A stretch of DNA of 52,346 bases from JALYTZ01 sp036559125 (GCA_036559125.1 DATBTT010000023.1:1-52346); one strand, 5' to 3'; positions 41,241 to 49,668 are shown, numbered from the stretch's first letter. Translations and numbers: made by a program. The notes: generated by a model from the sequence alone, not told the origin.

Positions 41241-42503
41241 TCAGCGCGCGAAAGCCGAGCGTTCCGGGCCAACCGAGACCATCTCGAATGGGACGCCCAG
41301 CAGCGCTTCGAGCCGCGCCACGTAGGCGCGCGCCGCAGCCGGCAGGCCGGCAACCGTGCGAATCTCGCCGATCGGATCGGCCCACCCGGCTACGTATTCG
41401 ACGGCGAGTTCGAGACCCGGCAACCCGGCGGCCTCGAATCCGACCGGCACGCCGTTACGGCGATAACCGGTGATAATGCCGATCCGATCGAAGCCGCTCA
41501 AGACGTCCAGCTTCGTTAGTACGGCGGCGGAGAGCCCATTGAGCCGGACCGCATATTTGGCAGCCACAGCGTCGAACCACCCGCATCGACGCGGACGGCC
41601 GGTCACCGTTCCGAACTCGCCGCCGTTGCGGCGGAGTCGCTCGCCTTGTTCGTCGTGCAACTCCGACGGGAATGGACCGGCGCCGACGCGGGTGGCGTAG
41701 GCTTTCACGACGCCGATGACGCGCCCGATCGCCGTCGGCCCGATGCCAAGACCGATGCAGGCGCCGCCCGCGAGCGTGTGAGAACTGGTGACGTACGGAT
41801 AGGTTCCGTAGCCGACGTCCAGCAACGTGCCCTGCGCGCCCTCGATCAAGACGTTGCGGCCGCTTTCGAGCGCAGTATGAATGTACGTGACGCCGTCGAC
41901 GACGTGCGGCAGAATGCGCTTGGCGGCTTCCAGCGTCTGAGCGATCAGCTCTTCTTCCGAAGGAAGATCGGCGGAATTTGCGGGAGCTCTTCCGCGCGCC
42001 GTCAGGTTCAGTCGAATGCGGTCGGCCACGGTGGCGGGTCGCGCGAGATCGCCGAACGTGATGCCGTTGCGCGCGACTTTGTCCACGTACGCGGGCCCGA
42101 TGCCGCGGCCGGTAGTGCCGATCGCCGCGTCCCCGCGGGCAGTTTCGTTCGCGCGATCCGCCGCGGCGTGGTAGGGAAAAACCACGTGCGCGCGATCCGA
42201 AATCTTGACGCGCGAAATATTGACGCCGAGGTTCGCGAGATTATCGAGTTCGGCAATCAGACCCGCCAAGCTCACGACCGTGCCGCCGCCGATGAAGAGG
42301 TCGCAATGCGGTTGCAGCACGCCTGAGGGGACGATGCGCAGCGCGAGCTTCTGCTCGCCGACCTGAATCGAGTGGCCCGCGTTGTCGCCTCCGCCGAAGC
42401 GCGCGACGATATCGAACTCGCGTGCGTAATAGTCGACGATCCGTCCCTTACCCTCGTCGCCCCATTGAATGCCGACGATGATGTCGGCTTTTTTCGCGGT
42501 CAT
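41241..42503 (-). CDS. purA: Adenylosuccinate synthetase
   Basis: 420 residues. It joins IMP and aspartate using GTP, the first committed step to AMP. The N-terminal G-I-Q-W-G-D-E-G-K-G-R holds catalytic D16 and K19. N-A-G-H-S-I, the T-T-G-R-G-I-G-P-A-Y loop, G-A-Q-G-T-L-L-D and the G-R-P-R-R-C-G-W-F-D segment follow. ATG 42503 has a weak AGAAAGA ribosome site. It lies 20 bases after the GH125 gene and shares the purine theme with hpt two genes upstream. Confidence 0.97.
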   Translation of the reverse strand: MTAKKADIIVGIQWGDEGKGRIVDYYAREFDIVARFGGGDNAGHSIQVGEQKLALRIVPSGVLQPHCDLFIGGGTVVSLAGLIAELDNLANLGVNISRVKISDRAHVVFPYHAAADRANETARGDAAIGTTGRGIGPAYVDKVARNGITFGDLARPATVADRIRLNLTARGRAPANSADLPSEEELIAQTLEAAKRILPHVVDGVTYIHTALESGRNVLIEGAQGTLLDVGYGTYPYVTSSHTLAGGACIGLGIGPTAIGRVIGVVKAYATRVGAGPFPSELHDEQGERLRRNGGEFGTVTGRPRRCGWFDAVAAKYAVRLNGLSAAVLTKLDVLSGFDRIGIITGYRRNGVPVGFEAAGLPGLELAVEYVAGWADPIGEIRTVAGLPAAARAYVARLEALLGVPFEMVSVGPERSAFAR

Positions 42504-42523
42504 GTTGGTTCTTTCTGCCGTCG

Positions 42524-43852
42524 TCATTCGGAGCGAAATTCGAGGTCCCCGGTATCGCCCATCGGGATTTCGTTGACGCCTTGAAACGATGTCAGGACGA
42601 ATTCCGAAAACAGTGCATTCGGCCAGCCGAAATCCGCGCGGGTATACCGCTTCGGGTCGTTGGGATCGAACGATTCGTGCAGGAGGTGATCCCCCGGGTC
42701 GCTGTCGAGCAATTCGCGCATGACGTCGAGTTTCTCGCCGCGGCCATTTGCCGTTAACCCTTCCATCACCAGTGCGAGCGGCCAAATCCAATGATCGGGC
42801 GTGTGGTAGCTGCCGATGCCGCGCGCGACGTTGCCGGTGTAATAGACGGGATCGTCTTGCGAGAGCAGGTACGAGCGCGTGTTGAGGTAGTACCGGTCGT
42901 TGGTCGTCGTATATCCGATGTACGGTGCCGATAGCAGGCTCGGGACGTTCGCGTCGTCGGTCAAAATTGCGTGCCCCAGCCCGTCAACTTCGTAGGCATA
43001 GACGTAGCCATACTTCGGAACGAGCACCAACCCGAAGGTTTGAATGCCTTTTTGCACCTCGTCGCGCAGCGCCTTGGCTTGCTGGGCTTTGATGAGATTG
43101 TGGTAGACGTCGCGTTCGATATCCGCCATATCGCCGAGCGCGACGACCGCGAACATCTCCGAGGGAATCAAATAGTTATAGTAACAGGCGTCGTCTGACG
43201 GCCGGAAGCCGGTCCAAATCATCCCCGTATAGCCGACCGGGCGTCCCTTGCCGTCTGCGGCCAGCTCTTTATGCATGTAGCGCGAATTGCGCGGATGGTC
43301 TTGTTCGCGCTGCATGGTCGCAAGCGCCGCATCGAGCGCTTTGGACTCATCCGCGGTAAACACCGATGCGTCCCCGGTCGTCTTCCAGTAGCTCCACGCA
43401 AGCGTGATCGGATAGGCGAGCGAGTCGAGTTCGAACTTTTGCTCCCAAACGCGATAGTCGAGCGTAAAGGCATTGGCATACGGGTCGACCTGGACGTATT
43501 TGGCCTGGCGAGCGATGATTCCACGAAGGAGCGTTCGTATCTGCGGATCTTGCTTAGCATAGTACAAATACGGGCGCACTTGGGCACTCGCGTCGCGCAG
43601 CCATTCGGCCGGAATGTCGCCGGTTTTTACGTAAGCCGTGCCGTCGGGGGCAAATTGCGTGAGTTTGGTCGTGTCCAGAAGTGCCGCGCGAAACATCTGT
43701 TGCAGGTGCGCGTTCGAATTCTGGTAATCGGCCGCGGCCTGCTGGATCGCTTGTATTTCTAGTGCGGGGGCGCCGACGGGCAGCATCAGCACCGCGGTCA
43801 GAGCCATGCAAGCAAGCGCGCGGATCGCGACGATACGAAAGAACGGCTTCAT
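42524..43852 (-). CDS. Exported GH125-family glycosidase (exo-alpha-1,6-mannosidase type)
   Basis: 442 residues with an N-terminal signal peptide (I-R-A-L-A-C-M-A-L-T-A-V-L-M-L-P-V-G-A-P-A). The GH125/DUF1237 signatures are T-G-D-I-P-A-E-W-L-R-D-A-S-A-Q-V, F-E-L-D-S-L-A-Y-P-I, R-P-S-D-D-A, Y-L-I-P-S-E-M-F-A-V, D-D-A-N-V-P-S-L-L-S and F-G-W-P-N-A-L-F. Characterised members remove alpha-1,6-linked mannose without a metal. It begins at the base after the hpt stop, an odd partner for purine salvage genes. Confidence 0.92.
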   Translation of the reverse strand: MKPFFRIVAIRALACMALTAVLMLPVGAPALEIQAIQQAAADYQNSNAHLQQMFRAALLDTTKLTQFAPDGTAYVKTGDIPAEWLRDASAQVRPYLYYAKQDPQIRTLLRGIIARQAKYVQVDPYANAFTLDYRVWEQKFELDSLAYPITLAWSYWKTTGDASVFTADESKALDAALATMQREQDHPRNSRYMHKELAADGKGRPVGYTGMIWTGFRPSDDACYYNYLIPSEMFAVVALGDMADIERDVYHNLIKAQQAKALRDEVQKGIQTFGLVLVPKYGYVYAYEVDGLGHAILTDDANVPSLLSAPYIGYTTTNDRYYLNTRSYLLSQDDPVYYTGNVARGIGSYHTPDHWIWPLALVMEGLTANGRGEKLDVMRELLDSDPGDHLLHESFDPNDPKRYTRADFGWPNALFSEFVLTSFQGVNEIPMGDTGDLEFRSE

Positions 43853-44365
43853 TTACTGCGGCCAACTCCCATGAGCGTACAACGCGGGCAACTCCCGATA
43901 ACGTCCGCGATAGTCGAGTCCGTACCCGACCACGTACACGTCGGGAATTTCAAACCCGCGATACAGTATGTCGATGCCGGCGATGCGTCGATGCGGCCGG
44001 TCCAGAAGCGCGCACACTTCGATCGAAGCCGGCTGCCGGGCGCGCAACGTTTTCAACACATACGATAACGTAAGTCCGGTATCGATCGTATCCTCAACCA
44101 ATAGCACGTGACGCCCTTCCACCGAATCCGACGTATCCTTTTCGAAGCGAATACCTTCGGTATCGTTAAAGCGCGTGACCGCGATGAAGTCGTATTCGCT
44201 GGGAATATCGATGGCTCGCGTCAAGTCCGCAACGAAGACGGCGGAGGCATTGAGCACTCCGACTATCATCGGCAATTTCCCGGAATAATCGCGGGAGATG
44301 GCCGCCCCCAACTCGCGGACGCGGGCTGCGATGGTCTCCTGCGCAAACAGCTGTTCGGCGATCAC
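43853..44365 (-). CDS. hpt: Hypoxanthine phosphoribosyltransferase
   Basis: 170 residues. It salvages hypoxanthine/guanine with PRPP. The PRPP-binding motif H-V-L-L-V-E-D-T-I-D-T-G-L-T-L (near 85-99) is intact, with the flexible-loop region S-E-Y-D-F-I-A-V-T-R-F and the C-terminal purine-contact segment F-E-I-P-D-V-Y-V-V-G-Y-G-L-D. The start GTG 44365 overlaps the upstream stop as GTGA. Confidence 0.94.
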   Translation of the reverse strand: MIAEQLFAQETIAARVRELGAAISRDYSGKLPMIVGVLNASAVFVADLTRAIDIPSEYDFIAVTRFNDTEGIRFEKDTSDSVEGRHVLLVEDTIDTGLTLSYVLKTLRARQPASIEVCALLDRPHRRIAGIDILYRGFEIPDVYVVGYGLDYRGRYRELPALYAHGSWPQ

Positions 44366-44694
44366 GAAGCGCGCCGAAACTTTTGTGAGAAGATTTTCTC
44401 GACGTCGCGCTTTGTAAAGAGTTTGATAGAGATCTCCGGATGATACTGTCGTAACAAGCGCAGTTTGCGGTTCTTGCGCGTCTGGAAACGCGGCTGCATA
44501 ACCGTGAGTTCGACGTATACGTCGAAATCGGGAAGGTAGAAATCCGGGGTAAACGATTGGACCGCGTTTCCCGCGCGGTCCCAGGCAATCGGAAAACTTC
44601 GCGGTTCGTACCGCCAGTCGACGCCGTAGAAATCCAGGAGCCGGGCGAGATCTGCTTCGCTGCTATGGGCGAACCGAGCCGTGCACGTTGTCAC
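44362..44694 (-). CDS. Small protein with PD-(D/E)xK nuclease-like pattern
   Basis: 110 residues. The core S-F-T-P-D-F-Y-L-P-D-F-D-V-Y-V-E-L-T-V, followed by K-N-R-K-L-R-L-L, resembles the P-D ... E-x-K arrangement of restriction-endonuclease-fold proteins, with the usual lysine replaced or displaced (E-L-T). Similar short proteins often precede hpt in other phyla, to my recollection. It is translationally coupled to hpt (GTGA). Role unknown; nuclease activity is not established. Confidence 0.65.
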   Translation of the reverse strand: MTTCTARFAHSSEADLARLLDFYGVDWRYEPRSFPIAWDRAGNAVQSFTPDFYLPDFDVYVELTVMQPRFQTRKNRKLRLLRQYHPEISIKLFTKRDVEKIFSQKFRRAS

Positions 44695-44704
44695 GGGCCA
44701 AATC

Positions 44705-45796
44705 CTACGACACGCGTGCCGGCGATTCCGCCCACATCGGCAGCAGCAGGTCGAAGCGCGCTCCTCCCAGCGAGGACTCAGAAACGCGGATCTCGCCGCC
44801 GGCGCGCTCGACGATGAGCTTCACGATTGCCAGGCCGATTCCGGTGCCGGGGCGAGCACCCGCGCCGGTGCCGCGCACGCGCAAGCCGAAGATGGAATCG
44901 CGTTCGCCCGGCACGATTCCCGGACCATCGTCTTCGACACTCAGGTGCGCGAACGGCGACGCGCCGCGCGCGGCGACCCGCACTCGCCCCGCGAAGCAGC
45001 CGTACTTAATCGCGTTTTCGATGAGATTGACCAGCGCTTGCATGCACGCATCGGGCTCGAGCGCGACATTCAAAGACGGAATCGTGGTTTCGACCACGAT
45101 GCTGCGCGCCCGAGCGAGAGGCGCCAGGCTCTCTACGGCGCGAGCGACGCGATCCTCCAGGTTGCATCCCGCGCCGGCGAAACTACCCGCCGACAAATCC
45201 AAAAGAGAGAATTCAAACATGCCGTCGAGCAAACGGCCCAACCGCAGAGATTCCCGTCGAGCGGTCTCCAAAAATTGACGTCTCGCCTGCGGTTCGACAT
45301 CTTCCTCGAGCAACGTTTCCAAATAGCCGCGAATCGAAGTAAGCGGCGTGCGCAGTTCGTGCCCGATCGCGGCAAAGAATTCATAGCGTTCGCGCTCGCG
45401 CGCTCCGCGCTCCAAGGCCGCATCGATTTCGCCGCGCAATCCGCCCGAAACGTCGATCCGGCGAAGCATCGTCCAGCCGATCTCGGTGCGAAGATTGCAA
45501 TCGATCGCTATTCGGGCGGCAATGCGCTCGAGCGCCGCGCGACAGTCGACGGGTGCGATCGTACGCCGCTCGCGCGACGGGGCCAGCATCGCAATAGCAT
45601 AGAGATCGCTGCTTGGATCGTGCCCGCACTCGTCGCCCTCGCGTAAACATCCGGCGGCCGCCGAAAGAAACGCCCCGGTCGTAGCCCGCTCGAGTCGTTG
45701 CGCCGCACGTCTTCCTTCACGCCACGCGATGCGCTCGAACTCCGGCAGGCGCAATGCCAGCAGCGGAACGGGGCGTTGCGCGACGACGGGTTCCAC
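44705..45796 (-). CDS. Soluble sensor histidine kinase
   Basis: About 363 residues. The kinase core is complete: H146 in F-A-A-I-G-H-E-L-R-T-P-L, N box L-V-N-L-I-E-N-A-I-K-Y, G boxes D-D-G-P-G-I and G-T-G-I-G-L-A-I-V-K. No membrane segment is visible, so it should be cytoplasmic. The N-terminal 130 residues look like a diverged GGDEF-type fold without the active-site motif and contain several cysteines; this reading is tentative. The start is taken at GTG 45796, after the response-regulator stop; no good ribosome site is seen. Confidence 0.88.
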   Translation of the reverse strand: MEPVVAQRPVPLLALRLPEFERIAWREGRRAAQRLERATTGAFLSAAAGCLREGDECGHDPSSDLYAIAMLAPSRERRTIAPVDCRAALERIAARIAIDCNLRTEIGWTMLRRIDVSGGLRGEIDAALERGARERERYEFFAAIGHELRTPLTSIRGYLETLLEEDVEPQARRQFLETARRESLRLGRLLDGMFEFSLLDLSAGSFAGAGCNLEDRVARAVESLAPLARARSIVVETTIPSLNVALEPDACMQALVNLIENAIKYGCFAGRVRVAARGASPFAHLSVEDDGPGIVPGERDSIFGLRVRGTGAGARPGTGIGLAIVKLIVERAGGEIRVSESSLGGARFDLLLPMWAESPARVS

Positions 45797-45830
45797 GGTT
45801 TGCGCAAGATCGGCAAGCGGTTTCGGGCGC

Positions 45831-46520
45831 TTACGCGCGAACGAACTTGTACCCAAAACCGTGGATCGTTTGCAAGAGTGCGGGCAGGCCGTACTGCTCT
45901 TCGACCTTGTAGCGAACGCGGCGGACGTGCACGTCGACGGTGCGCTCGTCACCGTCGAAATCGAAACCCCAGACCCGCTCGAGCAACATGCGCCTTGACA
46001 GCGCGACTCCCGGGTTACCGGCCAGCGCCAAGAGCAGCGCGAATTCACGCGGCTTGAGCTTGACGTCGACGCCGTCGACCCGTGCTTCTCGAGCCGCCTC
46101 GTCGATCTCCAAGCGTCCGAAGGCGAGCAATTGGGGCCGTGCGTCTACGATTTGTCCCGAACGGCGAACGATCGCCTTGACGCGAGCGACGACCTCTCGT
46201 GGCGCGAACGGCTTGCATATATAATCGTCCGCTCCCAATTCGAGCCCGACGACACGATCGATCTCGTCGCAGCGAGCCGTGAGCATCACGATTGGAATCT
46301 GCCGATGTTCCTGTCGCAGCATGCGCGCGACGTCGAATCCATCGACGCCCGGCAAGCCGACGTCGAGAATGAGGAGATCGGCAAGCTCGCGCGCGGCACG
46401 CAATGCGGCGTTTCCATCGCTAACGGCCAAAACATCGAATCCTTCGCGCGCGAGATGGTGCGTCAACAGTTCGCGAATCGATGGATCGTCTTCGGCAAGC
46501 AACACTTTGAGCGCAGGCAT
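45831..46520 (-). CDS. OmpR-family response regulator
   Basis: 229 residues. The receiver domain has E10-D11-D12, phospho-site D54 in L-L-I-L-D-V-G-L-P and K103 in Y-I-C-K-P-F. The winged-helix output domain has R-E-F-A-L-L-L-A-L-A, the D-E-R-T-V-D-V-H-V-R-R-V-R-Y-K-V recognition helix and G-F-G-Y-K-F. It is the first gene of a leftward run: regulator, kinase, nuclease-like, hpt, GH125, purA. Its targets are unknown. Confidence 0.94.
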   Translation of the reverse strand: MPALKVLLAEDDPSIRELLTHHLAREGFDVLAVSDGNAALRAARELADLLILDVGLPGVDGFDVARMLRQEHRQIPIVMLTARCDEIDRVVGLELGADDYICKPFAPREVVARVKAIVRRSGQIVDARPQLLAFGRLEIDEAAREARVDGVDVKLKPREFALLLALAGNPGVALSRRMLLERVWGFDFDGDERTVDVHVRRVRYKVEEQYGLPALLQTIHGFGYKFVRA

Positions 46521-46553
46521 GCTCGAACCAGTGCCCCCGTCAAAACACCCCCG

Positions 46554-46660
46554 GTCATCCCGAGCCTGTCGAAGGGCCCCCCGTCATCCTAAGCCTGTCG
46601 AAGGACCCCCGTCATCCTGAGCCTGTCGAAGGACCCCCGTCATCCTGAGCCTGTCGAAGG
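46554..46660 (-). repeat. Tandem array of four dispersed repeats
   Basis: Four reversed copies start at 46554, 46583, 46611 and 46639, with a period of 28-29 bases and short CCCCC-rich spacers. The first two each have one change from consensus (CCCGAGCC, CCTAAGCC). The last copy forms the 3' end of recX, including its stop. Confidence 0.9.
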
Positions 46661-47134
46661 ATTACCGTCAGCTAGCGGTCCGAACTGGGCCGCGTGCTCG
46701 CGAAGTTTGCGATAGATGAGCGCAGCCGGAAAGCCAAGACGTTCGAGACCCCGCGCCGCGGACGAATAACTGATCTCCGGCTTGGCGCGAAATATCTTGG
46801 CTAGCGCGTCGTCGATGCGAAGAGCTTCCCCGGTCTCGCTTTGTTGCGCCGCGCGCGAAGCGGCGTCACGATCGATGCCCTTGCGGACGAGTTCGCCCAC
46901 GAGCCGGGCGTCGCCGACCGCCTTGCGTTTCTGTTCGACATAGAGCTGCGCGTAGATGAGGTCGTCGACATAGCCGTCCCGTTTGCAGCGTTCCACGGCG
47001 GCGCGGATCGAGACATCGTCAAAATCTCTGCGCTCGAGTTTTTGCCAGAGCTGCGCTTCAGTAAGGCGGCGCTGCGCAAGCATGCGCAACGCCGTCACGT
47101 AACACTTCCGCGGCGCGTCCTCGCGCGCGTTCAT
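46640..47134 (-). CDS. recX: RecA regulator RecX
   Basis: 164 residues of the RecX family, which caps or disassembles RecA filaments. It has three-helix repeats with the typical A-L-R-M-L-A-Q-R-R-L-T-E-A-Q-L-W-Q-K-L-E-R-R and Y-V-D-D-L-I-Y-A-Q-L-Y-V. The start ATG overlaps the recA stop (TAATG). The last seven residues, N-P-S-T-G-S-G, and the stop are encoded by an intergenic repeat, so the natural C-terminus has been replaced. Confidence 0.92.
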   Translation of the reverse strand: MNAREDAPRKCYVTALRMLAQRRLTEAQLWQKLERRDFDDVSIRAAVERCKRDGYVDDLIYAQLYVEQKRKAVGDARLVGELVRKGIDRDAASRAAQQSETGEALRIDDALAKIFRAKPEISYSSAARGLERLGFPAALIYRKLREHAAQFGPLADGNPSTGSG

Positions 47135-48171
47135 TACTCCGCCAGAGCGCCTTGGGCGTGACCGTTGCGAGAGATCGCAGTCGAGAGCTGTTCGCGGATC
47201 TTCACCGTGATTTCGTCGGCGATATCGGTGTGTTCTTCCAGGAACGACTTCGAGTTTTCGCGACCTTGGCCGATTCGCGTGTCGCCGTAGGTGTACCAGG
47301 AACCGCTCTTGCCCACGATGTTCTGTTCGAGCGCGACGTCGAGGATAGACCCCATTTTGCTGATGCCGCGGCCGTAGGTAATATCGAACTCGGCTTGGCG
47401 GAACGGAGGCGCGACTTTATTCTTCACGACTTTCACGCGCGTGCGCGTTCCGACGACGTCGGTGCCGATCTTGATCTGTTCGAGTTTGCGCACGTCCAGC
47501 CGGATCGAAGCGTAGAATTTGAGCGCGCGGCCGCCCGAGGTCGTCTCCGGGCTGCCGAACATCACGCCGACCTTTTCGCGCAGTTGATTGATGAAGACCA
47601 TGACCGTTTTGCTGCGCGATATCGCGGCGGTGAGTTTGCGAAGCGCCTGCGACATCAAGCGCGCTTGGAGGCCAACGTGGGTATCGCCCATGTCGCCTTC
47701 GAGTTCGGCCTTGGTCACCAGTGCCGCAACCGAGTCGAGCACGACGATGTCGACCGCATTCGAACGGATGAGCATTTCGGCGATGTCGAGAGCTTGCTCG
47801 CCGGTATCGGGTTGCGAAACCAGGAGGTTGTCGAGGTCCACGCCCAGCGCGGCGGCATACGTAGGATCGAGCGCGTGCTCGACGTCGATGAACGCGGCGG
47901 TGCCGCCCGTCTTTTGCGCTTCGGCAATAGCGTGCAATGCGAGGGTAGTCTTGCCGCTCGATTCCGGACCGTAGATTTCGACGATGCGCCCGCGCGGAAA
48001 CCCGCCGACGCCTAGCGCGAGATCGAGTGCGATAGAACCGGAGGGCACGACCTCGAAGGCCATCCTCTCTTGGATCTCGCCCATCCGCATGATCGAGCCT
48101 TTGCCGAACTGTCGCTCGATCTGAGCGAGGGCGTTATTTAGGGCTACTTGCCGTTCGTCTTGCGCTGCCAT
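47134..48171 (-). CDS. recA: Recombinase RecA
   Basis: 345 residues. Walker A G-P-E-S-S-G-K-T-T, the L-V-S-Q-P-D-T-G-E-Q-A-L region, and the DNA-binding loops (I-N-Q-L-R-E-K-V-G-V-M-F-G-S-P-E-T-T-S-G-G) are intact. It drives homologous recombination and SOS induction. recX follows in the same operon. A Gram-positive-type LexA box lies about 110 bases upstream. Confidence 0.98.
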   Translation of the reverse strand: MAAQDERQVALNNALAQIERQFGKGSIMRMGEIQERMAFEVVPSGSIALDLALGVGGFPRGRIVEIYGPESSGKTTLALHAIAEAQKTGGTAAFIDVEHALDPTYAAALGVDLDNLLVSQPDTGEQALDIAEMLIRSNAVDIVVLDSVAALVTKAELEGDMGDTHVGLQARLMSQALRKLTAAISRSKTVMVFINQLREKVGVMFGSPETTSGGRALKFYASIRLDVRKLEQIKIGTDVVGTRTRVKVVKNKVAPPFRQAEFDITYGRGISKMGSILDVALEQNIVGKSGSWYTYGDTRIGQGRENSKSFLEEHTDIADEITVKIREQLSTAISRNGHAQGALAE

Positions 48172-48282
48172 CTGTATTTTATTCTCCGTATCAACACGCT
48201 GCGTTACACGTTCACTCTACGACACCGAAGTGCCAAGTGGGTGGCATCGTAAATTCGATCAAAACATCATTACGCGGCGGCT

Positions 48283-48302
48283 AATCGAACTCCTGTTCGA
48301 TT
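48283..48302. promoter_or_regulatory. LexA (SOS) box upstream of recA
   Basis: AATCGAAC-AGGA-GTTCGATT (minus strand) is a perfect dyad with 8-base arms and contains CGAAC-N4-GTTCG, the Bacillus/actinobacterial LexA consensus. It lies 112 bases before the recA start in the only unique sequence between recA and the repeats. It is very likely the site of LexA control. Confidence 0.8.
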
Positions 48303-48341
48303 CAAGCGTGCCCTTTGCCCGCCATCCGACCCTGCCCACCC

Positions 48342-48418
48342 GTCATCCTGAGCCTGTCGAAGGACCACCCGTCATCCTGAGCCTGTCGAAGGACGGCCTT
48401 CGACAGGCTCACGGTGAC
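48342..48418. repeat. Three dispersed repeats, two as an inverted pair
   Basis: Reversed copies at 48342-48363 and 48371-48392 are followed by a forward copy at 48397-48418. The second and third form a long hairpin (about 22-base arms, few mismatches, four-base gap) directly downstream of the EXORDIUM-like lipoprotein gene, where it could terminate that transcript and insulate recA. Confidence 0.88.
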
Positions 48419-48434
48419 GTATTGCTTTCAGCCG

Positions 48435-49460
48435 CTACGGCGCACTCGAGCAGCCGTGGACGGAATTGGAGTACTCACGTTGCAGATAGTACGCCTTGCC
48501 GTTGAGGGTTTGGGTCTCCGGCAGATACGCACACAGATCGCCGATTTCGCCGCTCACGCCCACGTTGCCGGTGAACCATCCGCTAATGGGATCGGGATCG
48601 GTTATGGTCTCAAACAACTCGTGCGAGAGCGTCGAGTACGTCGAATCGTTGAGAACGCCGTTCGGCGTGGTCTTGGCTCCGCTTAGCGCATTGACACCGC
48701 AGAACGCGGGTTCCTGAAACGGTTCGAGCGTGAAGAGTACGTGGCCGATGTCTTGGAAATCGACCGATGAGTGAAACGCACAAAACGCCGGTGCGGGACT
48801 CGTGAACGACGCGTTGCATGCAGCCAATCCGGTCTCGCACACATCGATGCCTTTCGGCAAGAAAATGTTGTAGACGTTGTGATAGCCGCCGCCGATGAAC
48901 TGTCCGAAATGATGCAAGATCGCAAGCAGATCGTTGTCCGCCAGCGCCGTGTATGTCGGGTATAACGCGATCAGGTCGAACTGTCCGGGCGTATACCGAT
49001 TGTTTGCGTCGACGTGGACGTATTGATCGGTAATGTGAATCATGCTGCTGGCGCCCAGGTTGCGCTCGAACGTCGATGGGTTGCCGAAGTCCGATGGTTT
49101 CGAGTTCACGTAGATGTTCCATACCGTCGCGTGCGTTAATAGCGGTCCGCCGCCGTAGGTCAGATCGGCAGGGTACACGATCGACTGCGTCTTCTTCGCG
49201 GTCGAAACCGGCAACATTATATGCCGTTTGAGATTCGTTGCGGTGCCGGCGGCCGCGCGATCGGCTTCGGTAACCGGTTCGCCTTGAGCGCTGAATATAT
49301 GGCCCTGCGACGGCGCAGGTAGCGTCGCGCCGTTATTGGGTTGAGTCGCGGGAATCGCTGGGGTTCCGCTCGATCCTCCGCCGCATGCGGTTAGAATCGT
49401 GCTGAGAAACAATGCGCTCGTCAGCCCTGCGGCGGCGGCGCGAAAACGAGAAATCGACAC
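48435..49460 (-). CDS. EXORDIUM/PHI-1-like lipoprotein
   Basis: 341 residues. The start GTG 49460 has AAGGGAG eight bases upstream. The lipoprotein signal ends S-T-I-L-T-A-C, followed by a Gly/Ser/Pro linker. The body resembles the EXORDIUM-like/phosphate-induced family: Y-G-G-G-P-L-L near 120 and, near residue 285, S-H-E-L-F-E-T-I-T-D-P-D-P-I-S-G-W with G-E-I-G-D-L-C. The H-E-L-F-E motif recalls zinc metallopeptidases, but activity is not shown for this family. Six or more cysteines suggest disulfides outside the cell membrane. Confidence 0.75.
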   Translation of the reverse strand: MSISRFRAAAAGLTSALFLSTILTACGGGSSGTPAIPATQPNNGATLPAPSQGHIFSAQGEPVTEADRAAAGTATNLKRHIMLPVSTAKKTQSIVYPADLTYGGGPLLTHATVWNIYVNSKPSDFGNPSTFERNLGASSMIHITDQYVHVDANNRYTPGQFDLIALYPTYTALADNDLLAILHHFGQFIGGGYHNVYNIFLPKGIDVCETGLAACNASFTSPAPAFCAFHSSVDFQDIGHVLFTLEPFQEPAFCGVNALSGAKTTPNGVLNDSTYSTLSHELFETITDPDPISGWFTGNVGVSGEIGDLCAYLPETQTLNGKAYYLQREYSNSVHGCSSAP

Positions 49461-49668
49461 AACAGTTAGCTCCCTTTTAGACGATGCGAAAAGAAAGTCG
49501 CGCGTAGTCGGCACTGTTGGCTCCGCGAAATTTCCTTCGGTAAAGCTTCCGTAAAGCCGGGGTCCCCCCTTGGGTCTAACTGCCTAACGGGAGCGTCCGT
49601 ACTGCCATCTTTGCACGCGCCCGAGCCTGGCGAAGAACGGCCTCGGTCCAAGCAGCAAACGCGCTCGG
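49461..49668 (-). promoter_or_regulatory. Leader/promoter region of the EXORDIUM-like gene with tandem 11-mers
   Basis: This 208-base gap holds two adjacent 11-base direct repeats, CTTCGGTAAAG (49535-49545) and CTTCCGTAAAG (49546-49556), in phase with one helical turn. This is a likely protein-binding or RNA element. No consensus promoter was found. No gene is seen here. Confidence 0.4.

Noticed and set aside
46554..46660. Regularly spaced repeats resembling a CRISPR array (also 12600-12741 and 27807-27958)
   Set aside because: Spacers are only about 4-8 bases, simple C/G-rich and not unique; no cas genes are present. They are a dispersed REP-like family.
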